NCBI GenBank assembly: GCA_054661495.1
Contig: BAAFSQ010000074.1
Location: 1-40,204 of the forward strand
Length of the DNA stretch: 40,204 nt
Source of the DNA: Zygophlyctis sp. KS116
Lineage: Eukaryota; Chytridiomycota
Reading direction: 5' to 3'
Shown here: one piece after another, positions 11,437 to 22,576 of the stretch
How positions within the stretch are numbered: the stretch's first letter is position 1
How the letters are laid out: each line of letters begins with the position of its first letter
Program-made: the position numbers and the translations under genes
The notes under the pieces: model-generated
The model's database searches: none
Told to the model about the DNA's origin: nothing
The model's input: the letters and a program-made list of their open reading frames with translations, nothing else

Positions 11437-13785
11437 TCATTTCCAATGCTGATCAAAACAGTAGTAATCAAGCGCAATTCCTTCATCAGTATCAGGATTT
11501 CCTGCCCAAATTGGGAACTTTATTCCATATTGTGCCATGATAGCCAACATAAAAACTGTAAGTGATACGCCTGCATCCGCTGCAGAAGCAAAAATATAGT
11601 TATAGTTTTTCCACCATTCATAATGACGGTTAAAAATATAGTACTGGAAAATCCAAGAAACAAACAATGGAATCATAACAGCATTTTGATACATTCCAGG
11701 AAATCCAACACCACTGGCAAGTAACGGAATATTGATGTAATGCCAAAAGTCCGCCTTATACATTTTGTTCCCAAGCCATGGGATTAAAGGAAGAATAGCT
11801 CCAATCAAGAAAAACCAAAGAAGAGATTCGTACTTTGAGCCGATTCCAAAAAATCGCTGAGGACCTATAGCTCCCCATATAGCACCGGCTGAATAAAAGG
11901 CATCAAATACACTTGGTTTCCAATCTTCTTCTTTAAATAATACATCTGAAAGTAATGATTCAGCCCATATAGAAACACAATTATTAATGATTGCACCAAC
12001 GACTGTCCCATATAATTGAGCGGCTATCATGTGTACAGGATTAATCTTCATATAGTGGCCAAGCTTCAAATCAGCAATTAGAGACAATCCTTGAATTATG
12101 GTATTCGTCCCAAGGCTTTTAAATGCTATCACTGCAACTGTTTGACCTGGAATTAAAAGTCCGATCACGAATTCGGACAGAACATTCAGCCCCAATTGAA
12201 GTCCCGTAATCGCAGTAATTATTCCAATAGGTAGAAGGAAAAAGAATGTAATTCCTACACATAAGAATACTGACCATATTGGCATAGTAAATGGCGTCCA
12301 GATCGAAACCGCAACTTGTACAAAAACCATAACAATCAAAAATGCAAGAAACATCCAATCTGGGACATCTGGATATGATTCCATTAATCTGTTATGAATA
12401 TCCTTTTCTTCATTTTTTTGCTTAAGAGCTGCTTTGAATTGTTTCCAAATCGACGATCCATACCATAAGGTTACATGGGAAACTGCGGCAGCGATTGACA
12501 TAAAACTGTTTCCATACAAAACTAAAAATTTAACTGACTATTATAGTCTCACCTGCAAAATAAGATGTAATAGAAATAGGTTGCACGGCATCATATGCAG
12601 TTTGATTTAAATTATAAGTTGTTTTATCCATGAGGCTTACAGGATGAATACTTGTGCCGTTTCTATTGTAAAGTGTAGCAGTATTAAGAGACCATTTATT
12701 TCCTAATTTACTATCCATTCCAAAGGCATCATTGAAGAATAGGATAGGTACTACGATCCAGCTCCAAAATCTAATGTTACAAAAACAAACTTACACGCTA
12801 CTTAATGCAAACTGAACAGATGCATAGAATGGTGTAGTTAGTGAACCTCCTCCGATATATATCCAATCCATTGTAAATGCCATTAATCCAACCCCATTTG
12901 ATCGCGATGAAGATGATAAAAACCTGACAACTTTATTTGAGGTTAATAAGCAAATAATTGAAAATGACTGAAGTACTGGGAAAAAATATTCTGGTATCCA
13001 GGTATATACAAAAAAGGCAAATGATACCAACCAAAAAAACTTGAATCTTGACATTTTACTTTTTGAATATGTATCATCTTCGGCTTTCTCGTGAAAACTA
13101 ACAAAAAGAGCTACCTGAGACAAAATCCCAGGCCAGTACATTGCTGCAGGCTTTACCAAAAATCTTCTCATAATTCCAGCCAATCCAAATCCGATCAATT
13201 GAACAGACATGACAAACGCTAAAGAATTCAGGTAAGTGACATTCTTATTCCCCTAAAAATGAGCATTGTGGTAGTTACCATATATGCATCAAATCTTTGC
13301 ATTACTACATTATCAACTCCATATGCCACACCACCTATTAATTTAAGAAATATTGAAATTTTAAGCTACCTCCCGCCGAAGCAATAATAGAAATAAGTAC
13401 ATGCTCCTTTATTGAAAATGGTCCCGGGTTTAAAGAAAACGCATAAGGACCCAAGTTATATATTCTATTTGGTAATGATCGTGTCATCATGATCCCCATA
13501 GGATATGTCAATAATGTTGCGACCGTTGATGGTATCGCAAACTTGTTTGTTCGAAATTGGAAAATAGAGTTTGCAGATGCCAGCAGAATATTCCATAATG
13601 TCCCCAATATCAATACTCTAAAGCTCAAACTGGGAGTTGACGGATCATCTGTCGTCGGTACAATGGCTGAAACGTACACGTTTGTTCTACACTATTAATA
13701 CAGTAAGATCTTACGAATCTTTATCGCTTTCATGATCGAAATCATCGTCATCTTTTACTTCGACCTTTGTGAATCCCAATGCCAT
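11437..13785 (-). CDS. Oligopeptide transporter, OPT family (copy B)
   Basis: Paralogue of copy A with the same exon order and intron positions. The N-terminus is MALGFTKV followed by an Asp-rich stretch ending in HESDKDS, which is also the end of the acidic stretch in copy A. The same family blocks appear: 'SLNPGPFSIKEHVLISI', 'KLGHYMKINPVHMIAAQLYG', 'GLLIPGQTVAVIAFKSLG' and 'FWHYINIPLL'. The first intron (13687-13714, 28 nt) is identical to the first intron of copy A. It lies within a 160-bp stretch that is nearly identical between the two genes, although the rest of the coding DNA has diverged clearly. The C-terminus ends YYCFDQHWK. Proton-coupled peptide uptake is the expected role from the family. 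Confidence 0.92.
13578..13737 (-). repeat. Near-identical 160-bp patch, copy B side
   Basis: Partner of 11059-11218. The single difference is a-to-g in the codon encoding Val/Tyr near 'VYVSAIVP'. The intron is identical, which purifying selection on protein sequence would not explain. Confidence 0.93.
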
Positions 13786-13928
13786 AACAAGGATTCTCAA
13801 AATTAATTGCTTATAGGCGGCTTAGTTAAATATCGCTGGAGCGCAAAAGCCACGGTAAGCTCACTGTCGGATAATCTTCAATTATATTTACAATACAAGA
13901 TATCTAAACTTTTAATCATCAATAACAC
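13786..13928. other. Intergenic gap between OPT copies B and C
   Basis: A 143-bp gap likely holds the copy C 3' end and the copy B promoter. No RNA gene or repeat is recognised apart from the weak 'ggcggcttag' similarity to the copy A upstream region. Confidence 0.35.
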
Positions 13929-16283
13929 TTAATCGCAATAGTAATCAAAGTCTACAATCTCTTGATCTGGATTTCCTGCCCAAATGGGGGCTTTAACACC
14001 TAATTGTGCCAATATAGTAATTACAAAGACTGTAAGAGTAGCACCGGTATCAGAGGCGCTTGCCAAGACGTAATTGTACTTTTTCCACCATTCATAATGC
14101 CTCTTAAAGATATAATTTTGGAAAATCCAGGCAACCATCAGTGGCACAACTAAAGTTACCTGATAGCCTCCAACACCTATAGGATTGCTACATAAAAGTG
14201 GTATATTTATATAATGCCAAAAGTCAGCTTTGTAGATCTTGTTACCAATCCAAGGGATGAATGGAAGAGCTGCTCCGTACAAAAACCACCATATCAGAGA
14301 TTCATACACTGAACCAGATCCAAAGAATCTTTGAGGACCAATAGATCCCCAAATAGCTGCTGCTGAATAAAATATATTGTAATTCTGGGCTTTCCAATCA
14401 GAAGATTTGAACAAAAGATCGGATAATAGAGTTTCGGACCAAATCGCTACGATTGTATTAATAATAGCGGCCAAGACAGTCCCGTAGAATTGAGCGGCAA
14501 CCATATGCACTGGATTAACCTTCATATAGTGTCCTAGTTTTAAATCATTGACTAAAGTTAAAGCTTGAATTAAAGTGTTTGTGCCGAGACTTTTGAAGCA
14601 GATTACAGCAACTGTTTGCCCTGGAATCAAAAATCCAATAATAAATTCAGTCAAAACATTAATATAGAAGCCAACTCCTGTTACAGCTACAATGACACCA
14701 AACGGAAGTAAGCATAATATCACAATGCCCAAACACAAAAATACAGACCAAATTGGCATAGTAAATGGAGTAACTACGGAAACAATGCAATGCACCACAA
14801 CCATTATTGCTAAAAATATCAGGTATGCCCAATCTGGAACATCTGGATACGCAGCCATCAAACGGTTATGAATATCCGTCTCTTCATTCTTTTGCTTCAA
14901 AGCCGCTTTGAATTGTTTATAAATCGATTTTCCATACCAAAGTGCAACATGTGATACAGCGGCTGCAACAGACAAAAAGCTAGTTCCATATTGAACTTTA
15001 AATTAGATTCCAGGCTATGATTACCTGCAAAAGAAGTCGTAATTCGGATAGGCTTGATTTGATCATACGCTGTTTGATTCAAATCATAACTAACCCGATC
15101 CATAAGAGCCAGACCTCTGAAAGAAGTCCCATTTTTATCAAATAATGATGGAGTATTTAAAGTCCATGAATCTCCCAGCTTCGTATCCATTCCAAAAGCA
15201 TCCGAAAAAAATAGAACCGGGATTACAATCCACCCAAAAATACTAATTCAATAAAATTATAAGTTCCTACAGTGCACTAATTGAAGATTGAAGTGTTGCA
15301 TAAAATGGTGCAGTCAATGACCCGCCTCCAATATATATCCAGTCCAAAGTCATACCCATTATCCCAACACCCTTTCCTGGACTGACGGAAGTAAGGAAAC
15401 GAGCAGCCTTGTTTGAAGTCAAGAGACAGATTATCGAAAAAGCCTGTAATACATTCATGAAAAATTGTGGGATCCATGTATAAATAAAGAACCCAGCGAC
15501 AGCCATCCAGAAAAACTTATATCTAGACATTGGATAACGTGAAAATGGCTCATTTTCGTTTACATTTTCATGAAATCCCACAAACATTGCTACAGTAGAT
15601 AGAGAGTTTGGCCAATACATTGCTGGAGGTTTCACTAGAAATCTTCTCACCATCCCAGCCAAACCAAAACCAAGTAATTGTAAAGACATTACAAACGCCA
15701 ACGACCCAAAAAATCCCACTTCCTTATTTCCCTAATTATATCAATTCATTGGAAATTAATACCATATAATGATCAAATCTTTGCATTACTACATTATCTA
15801 CACCATAAGCAATCCCACCTTGAAATTTTAATTATTATATCTTACTTCCAGCAGACGCAATGATATAAATCAATACATGTTCTTTTATAGAGAATGATCC
15901 CGGATTAAGTGAGAATTTATACGGTCCCAATCTACAGACAAAATCTGGAATAGTGCGTGCCATCAATATCCCCATTGGGTAACTTAACAAGGTTGCAACT
16001 GCTGAAGGAACAGAAAATGGATTTGTTCTAAATCCAAATATAGTACTTGATACTGCTAATAGAATATTCCATAATGTTCCCAATACCATGACTCGAAAAG
16101 TAAAACTGGGAGTTGACGGATCATCTGTTGTTGGTACAATGGCTGAAACATATACATTTACACTTTAAATTACTGCATGAAATTAACATACGAATCCGTA
16201 TCATCAAATTCATTCTCGACATTCAATTCTTGTCCGATATCTTCCTCGTCCCTTGATTTCACTTTGGAAAATTCAATTGTCAT
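13929..16283 (-). CDS. Oligopeptide transporter, OPT family (copy C)
   Basis: Third and most upstream member of the OPT trio. Signature blocks are 'SLNPGSFSIKEHVLIYI', where Ser replaces the second Pro of the usual NPGPF, plus 'KLGHYMKVNPVHMVAAQFYG', 'GFLIPGQTVAVICFKSLG' and 'FWHYINIPLL'. The N-terminus (MTIEFSKVKS, then Glu/Asp-rich) is different from copies A and B. The first intron (16163-16191, 29 nt) is at the homologous position but is not the same sequence. Copy C is therefore the more diverged member. The stop follows FDYYCD. The NPGSF variant may affect substrate choice, but this is only inference. Confidence 0.92.
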
Positions 16284-16660
16284 TTCAAATTATTTTCTAG
16301 AGTTTGTAATCTGTTGCTTTCTGGCTTATCATATCAACCGACGCTTGTGATTCGTTTAACACGGCAAAGCACAAGAATGAAGCATCAAAACTTTAGAATG
16401 TACAAATGGGAGCTTTGCAAGCCTTTGCTGCAGTTGATCTTTCACATGCGTTTCTTGAATTGCGCTGATTTTGTTTGAATGATCAATGAGCTTTGCAACC
16501 CAGCGACTAAATTGTACTTTTCAATCTTCAAATAAAACTGTTGCATTATTTTTAGCTAAATAATATGCCTAAAAGAACTAACAAGCAATGTGCTTGGAAA
16601 TGGTCAATCAGACATGAAATTATAAAAAATAATTAATATTTCAACCTTTAAACACATTAT
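16284..16660. promoter_or_regulatory. Upstream region of OPT copy C with repeated GCTTTGC
   Basis: This 377-bp stretch has no gene. It lies between the Spc7/KNL1 stop and the OPT copy C start, and both genes are on the minus strand, so it should hold the copy C promoter. The heptamer gctttgc occurs at 16412-16418 and 16490-16496, both within the 11-mer gagctttgcaa, and in inverted form at 16364-16370. The heptamer could be a transcription-factor site, but no known factor is recognised. The rest is AT-rich. Confidence 0.3.
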
Positions 16661-19600
16661 TTACTTGATCAATTGCTTAATAGATTGGCAAACTTGAGTT
16701 AATCGCTGTCCATTAGTAAGTGAAGAGAGACACTTTGCAATCTGAAATTCACTATTGATCAATTGATAGAAACTTACGTGACATCTCCAAATGCATTATT
16801 AAAGGTCCACTTCCAATGGCCATAAGGATAGGAAATGTCGCCCAGAGAGTTTAAAAAAGAAAATGAAAGCGTGAATCGAGTATTCTTTTCGTATGAGAAA
16901 AATGTAATACAAATTTGTAAAGGAGAGGATGAGTCTCCCTCAAGAATTTTTATGATACATTCTTCTCGAGCCAAATGAATATCAAGTGTAAGCATTTTTA
17001 GTTTTTCCCAAATCTTTTGAGTATTTTCAAGAGTCTAACAATTAATTTGGATATGTTACCCTTTTAAAATCTTCAATACAGAAACATGGCTCAAATGATT
17101 TCTGGTATGCTGACAATACTTTCTGGATTTTATAAACTCCCCAGAACTCGATTACTTGGGATTTGTCTTCTAATTTGGCAAGAACTTGGGTAACACGCTG
17201 TAATTTAGTTTAAGTTTCTTACAAGAACTTCAGGTATAGATTCATCCACCATTAATTTTGGATAAAAGGCTTCCCCATTATAATCAAAAGTTACTTGTAT
17301 CGTTAGATCATATGACATGGATATTTTGTCATTTGAGACTAAAGTTGGGATCCATCTGTGAGTTAAGAATAGGAGTCTAAATTCCTCTAACAGTTAATAT
17401 CTGAATATCTTACGTTTTAAATGTAGCAAATCGTCGGGTTCAAAAAGAGTCAGCTCTTTACATGTTTCCTCCGCATTCATGATTGCCTTAATAGTTCATT
17501 TGAAGTGAAAATACCTCTTTTACTAATGACTCTTCAACAATCATTGCTTCCTCATTTAATACTTCTACAGCTGCTTTCGATTTTAGCGATTCTAAGGTAG
17601 ACTTGAGTTGGGCAATTGATTTTCTAAAATATCAAAGATTGAACTCATACATTTGATGATCTTCTTCTTCTTGTAGACGCTCTAGGGCGCTTTTCCTGTC
17701 TGAATAATCTGCATTACGTTTTAGGTGAATCTCTGATATTTTAGACTCCAATTCTTGAAGGTATGCATTTGATTCTTGAATCATTCCTTCCATGTGTTCA
17801 TCAAACTGATGAACATATCTTTGGTCCTAAAATCAAATCAACATTTTCTATAATTACCCTTGACAATCTTTCTATATTTTCATCCAAAGATTCTTCAAGC
17901 GGGCCCAATAACTTTTCTCGCCATGTATACCAGGATTCCTTTGTTTCCAGTCTTGTAAATGATTTTGTAGATTTCAAATTAACCTATGATTATAAGTTTA
18001 TAAAAATACCATGAGTTCTTCTCTTTCCTCTTTTGTACCTTCACAGACTTCATAAAAAATCAGCGGTGTAGAAATTGCTATTTCAGACTCTCTTTCTCTC
18101 ATGGCAGTTTTACCTTCCTCGATATACTGACTAAGTTCTTTGCATCCCTTTAGCAAATAAGGTTAAAATTAATCTTACAAACTCGAAAATTTCAAGTTCA
18201 GGGAACCAGACCGCTGCTGCTTTTGCATATTCAGCATCTGACGGAGCACCTATTGAATTGTTGGACAAATGATGCTTACCAGTTTCCATTGCAAAAGCAG
18301 TGCTTTCTCGACGGAAAGAAGTTATGATATTATCCATAAATCTTATTCCTGTATCATTGTAAAACTCTGAGAGAGTCGATATAGGTCGTTCTCGTTTAAT
18401 CTAAATCTTTAAAATAAATTAGTACCTCTGAGATTATTGGTAGTTCTTGTGAAAAAGAGGCTTCTCCGATTGATAGTTGCTCATCCATAAGATTATCTTC
18501 TACCAATCAAAACTAATTAATATACCATGTTCATTTCGAATTGACTCATTATCATCTTTGTCAGGTTCCAAATAAGAAATTGAAGTAGTCTTTGGTTTAA
18601 AATTAAATAGCTCCCTAGATAAAGATGGCTCTTGAGAGGATAAGATCGTATTTTGACTTAAAGAATAATCGCTCTGAGTTAAAGGTTCTTCAGTCTCGTG
18701 TTTTTCGTCGCATGGAAAGGTTTCTCTAATCAGCGATATACACTGAGAGAGCTTCGACCGTACTTTTGGCGTATAAGGAGATGACATTGCTTGTGCGAGT
18801 CTAGCTCTGGGTGAAGATCTAGTTGGACCTAAATTTTAAAATAACAACAATGGTACTCTTTTCTTTTAAAGGCGATGGTGACATAGAATAACGTCTGCTG
18901 CTTCTTCTAGAACTTTTTGGAGACGGCGTTTTACTTTTACCTTGAGATGATTTCGTTTCTTTAAATCACAAAATGGAAATGTACCTGGTTCTAATGAAAT
19001 ATTAGATTTTTCAGACTTTTCGTGGGGAATATCTTCCGTAATACTAGATTGACTACTAGTCTCCATTTCTTCACAAGACTCAATGTCTTGGCCATCCTGA
19101 GAGTCTTCATCAGAGTCCCGATTAGACTTTACTATGCTTCTGTACTTTGGGCTTTCAAAGAAACATGCAATGCTATCTCTGGCTCTGTATTTTTGTTTCT
19201 TCTCAACGAGAGGAGCGGGTGAATTTTCTACAGAAGCAGCAGAGTTTAGGAAACTATAATGACCAGTGACTGGACTGCTAATATCCATATTAACAGTATC
19301 ATCCTTGAAGTTTGATCCTTGATTTTCCGATTGTTGCTTTACGGGAGAACTATCATTCTCATTGAAAAATCCGGCAATCGTATCTCGACGACTTTGGGAC
19401 GCCAATATAGAAGAATTTTGATGAACAGATCCATATTGATCCATTCGCATCGAAGAATTTGGTGTACCTTTTACGCTTATTTCAAAGCTAGATTCCCTAA
19501 GATTATTAAATAGTAATTACTCTTTTTCCTCTTCATGCGATGCCGCGGGCTCTTGTCCAGGCAATGATAATCGCAGATCAAATGTTTCACTGTTACGACG

Positions 19601-19912
19601 CACAGATGATAAATCTGGCATAGACAAATCTAATTTTTGAGCAGATCCTGGGATAATATTCAGCATGTTAGGAATATCGTCCGAATATGTGTCCTTTTCC
19701 CAACCTTCGGCATCTTTATCAAACAATCTAACATGCGCAGTAGCTGCAAAAGATACTCTTCTTCCCAGCGATTTTCGCTTGTTTTTAGTTGGTGAATTTT
19801 GTTTTAATTCCTCAAGTATTGGACGATTTTTCTGTACTTGAGACGTCATTCTTGGAGAAGCCTTTTTAGGCGATGATAATCTCGCTGATGCACGTCTTGG
19901 GGACTCTTTCAT
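16661..19912 (-). CDS. Spc7/KNL1 kinetochore scaffold
   Basis: KNL1 joins the outer kinetochore to the spindle checkpoint. The N-terminus is basic and rich in SP/TP sites ('RASARLSSPKKASPR'). It carries the PP1-docking motif RVSF at residues 52-55, directly followed by AATAHVRLF, as in fungal Spc7. A MELT-like site MDIS (19277-19288), which in the family binds Bub3-Bub1 after Mps1 phosphorylation, lies in the acidic disordered part. Two copies of a motif RD(T/S)IA(G/C)FF lie around it. The C-terminal half (about 18340-17500) is rich in Lys, Glu and Leu and looks coiled-coil. The last part (to 16661) would be the RWD-like region that binds the Mis12 complex. Several small introns interrupt the C-terminal half. 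The final one lies near 16753-16778 and rejoins to end QLIK. The stop at 16661 depends on that intron. Confidence 0.82.
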
Positions 19913-20044
19913 TTGTGTCTGGTTTAATAAGTGTTGCTATCCGATCAACTAAAGTCCGACGCGAACAAAAACGCGAAAATTCACCCGTTGATCCAAACAA
20001 TCTCACTGCACTTTCAAAGCCATAAATTAAAGTGAAAAATATTT
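19913..20044. other. Gap between PMT and Spc7/KNL1
   Basis: A 132-bp gap between same-strand genes is expected to carry the PMT terminator and the KNL1 promoter. Nothing else is recognised. Confidence 0.35.
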
Positions 20045-22515
20045 CTATTCCTCCTCCTCCTCTTCTTCATTAAAGACCACTTCTACTTCCTCTGTTGAAT
20101 CATCAGCAAACTGCACAGGAGTGGGCTTTACAAATAAATTCGTAACAGCGTCAGTGCCACAATTAATATCCCATTTCTTTTTCCATTTCAAACTCTTACA
20201 GCGAGCATCAGTCATCGTATTTCCATAAGTGATTGGGTAAAAAGTGGTAAAACTCCAAAAGATTATCAACATTAGGAAGAAACTGGCAATCATTTTTCTA
20301 GATGAAGATGCATTAGTAAGTGCAAAGTCGAAAAATGTCGTAAACAAGAGTATTGAAAAATAGAAAGCAGGTAGGTAATGATGTAGATATACTTCTCTAC
20401 CCATGAAGAAGAATGGGAAATAATGAACAGCCCATCCTAAAAATAAAAATCCACTACTTCCTGAAATCTGTGTAAACATGTCTAGTTTATAAAGTTTATT
20501 AAAATTACCTCCTTTGATAGATCTTTGGGCGAGAATCGTTACAACAATAAAGGCCCCAACGTAGAATACAAATGACTTTGTAGAAAGCCACCAAATGACT
20601 GGATTTCCCAAAAAGTAAATTTGAGAGTTTCCAATCACAGATTTCCAGTACGATATACCCACATCTAGTACTGGCCAAGTAATAGGATGTGATTTGTAAG
20701 GATGTTTACCCTTAATGTTCTTATTATTTTTCCACATTGTTTTGTGAAGTTCCATAAACATTTCTGAAAACGAGGCCTTTCGGTAATTAATCTTGGTCGC
20801 ATTAGACGGCACTAGAATAAATGGAAATAAATTTACTATTTGGATGTTCGTTATGATCGATTCTCCATCTATAAAGTTAACTAATTTATGAAAAATACAA
20901 ACTAATTTCGTCCTTTGCATATCCAGCACAAATCACTTCCTGCTGCTTAAAACCTTGCATCAGTAAAGAAAAAAATTACCCCAATCAGGGAGCTTCACGT
21001 CATGAGAGTAGAGGCTACATCCCGTCGAAGTATGAATCAACTTAAATTTAGATTTTACTGCATCCAGGTAAGGATTTTCAGGATCTTTATTCATTATTTG
21101 AACTTTCCAATGATCATTAAAGTCTCCTAAAAAATCAGGATTATTAGGATCTCCATATGCCGAAACTTCATTAATCTCCTTCTTGTTCGAGACAGGTGCA
21201 CTTGAGACTTAAAAAAATAAAGATTACCGAACATCATGACTATGAAGCCTTTTGCCAGTTGGAACATGTTGAAGTCTTATAGTTTCACCATCTTTTACCC
21301 TATTAAAACCTTCAACCTTATCTTCAACAAGAGTCCCATTGTCCAATCGCAAAGGACGTAAAATCTCAAACAAGCTATTATCGTCTCTAAAACCGTAACA
21401 AGTAATCTGCTGCTGTTTACTACCAGCAGGATAGTACTGTAAATGGGAATGTAAAAAGCCTCCGGCAGTTGCATCATGCCGAAGATAAACTTTTGAGCCG
21501 TAAGCCACCTCTAAAAGTTAGACCAATAATTATAAAAAAATTATAATATAATTTACATACGTTTAAAAGTATCCGGAATAACTTTTTGACCTCCCAGACC
21601 AGTTATAAAACTAGGAGACATTTTAGAGGCCCCAATTTCCAAATCACCTTTATAAGCCATTTTAAAATGAATAAAAAAAGTAGAAATGTATATTACAGCC
21701 GGGAGTACAAGAAGACAAGCAAACCTAGCCAAAAAGTGACGAAACAGAGCCTTTAAAGAGACTGTAGAATTACAAGCCAAATCCCACAACTCCTTTACTG
21801 TAAAAATTCCTATAAACGCAATAGAAAAAACTCCAACCCATTTCACACTTGAAGCTAGACCAAGGAAAGCTCCAGTGAAAGCCAAATACTTCCACCATTG
21901 AGAGCTACAAGGACTAAATTTTAGAAAAATATTCTAAATCATACTTATTCTTGTGTTTCAAAAATTCTGTATAAGTCCATGCAGAAGCAGCAATGAAAAA
22001 AATCATGAACGAATCAAGAAAGATAAATCGAGATTGACTAAAATTTAAAATTGAAATGTTACATCACTAGCGCATTATCCATCATCACAAACGAGGCTCC
22101 CACAAACGATGATGTCTTGGAACACTTTAGATTTCTAAGCGTCAAGTAAGCAACGGGAACCAGAAAAACACCAAATATTGCAGGAAAGAGTCTCATATGA
22201 ACATAAGGAACATTTTTTCCATATTCAAGTCCAATTTCCTGACTTTAAGCGAATTAAACTTGCCTCGAATGAAAAATTCCCATCGTATCCGCCAATTACA
22301 GCTGCTAGAGTTAGCAGAAGCTTTCCTAGGGGAGGATGCACATCCTGGAAGAATATATGTTTAACATACTTTGAAACAAAACCGCCAAAATGAACTTCGT
22401 CAAAAACAACGGCCGACGGTGATCCAATGCCATGGAAACGGATAATGCAACTAATTGCGACTAAAAGTAACACAATATATTTCTCATAATCAACGGCTGC
22501 AGTCTTTTCTGACAT
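20045..22515 (-). CDS. Dolichyl-phosphate-mannose protein O-mannosyltransferase (PMT, GT39)
   Basis: This ER membrane enzyme transfers mannose from dolichol phosphate to Ser/Thr of secretory proteins. 'AVVFDEVHFGGFVSKY' contains the catalytic Asp-Glu pair of the first luminal loop and is followed by 'DVHPPLGKLL'. MIR-domain blocks appear: 'LRHDATAGGFLHSHLQYYP' with QQQITCYGF, then 'LQHVPTGKRLHSHDVR'. The C-terminal membrane part has 'GWAVHYFPFFFMGREVYLHH'. The tail ends in a run of Glu. The start is ATG at 22515 (MSEKTAAVDYEKY); the reading frame opens earlier without an ATG. Introns include one GC-AG intron (22239-22263). The PMT1, PMT2 or PMT4 subclass is not settled from the motifs. The gene lies 61 bp from the RPAP1 stop on the same strand. 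Confidence 0.92.
22239..22263 (-). other. GC-AG intron in the PMT gene (25 nt)
   Basis: Read on the minus strand, the intron begins gcaagt and ends cag. Removing it joins YDGNFSFE to EIGLEYGKNVPYVHMRLF, restoring the frame and the conserved PMT order. A GT donor just downstream would give 21 nt and leave the wrong frame. The GC donor is supported by the strong gcaagt context. Confidence 0.75.
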
Positions 22516-22576
22516 AAAGGCAACTATTAAAATAGACAAAAACCACGCAAGTTTTAACCTAGTCTGACACGTCAAA

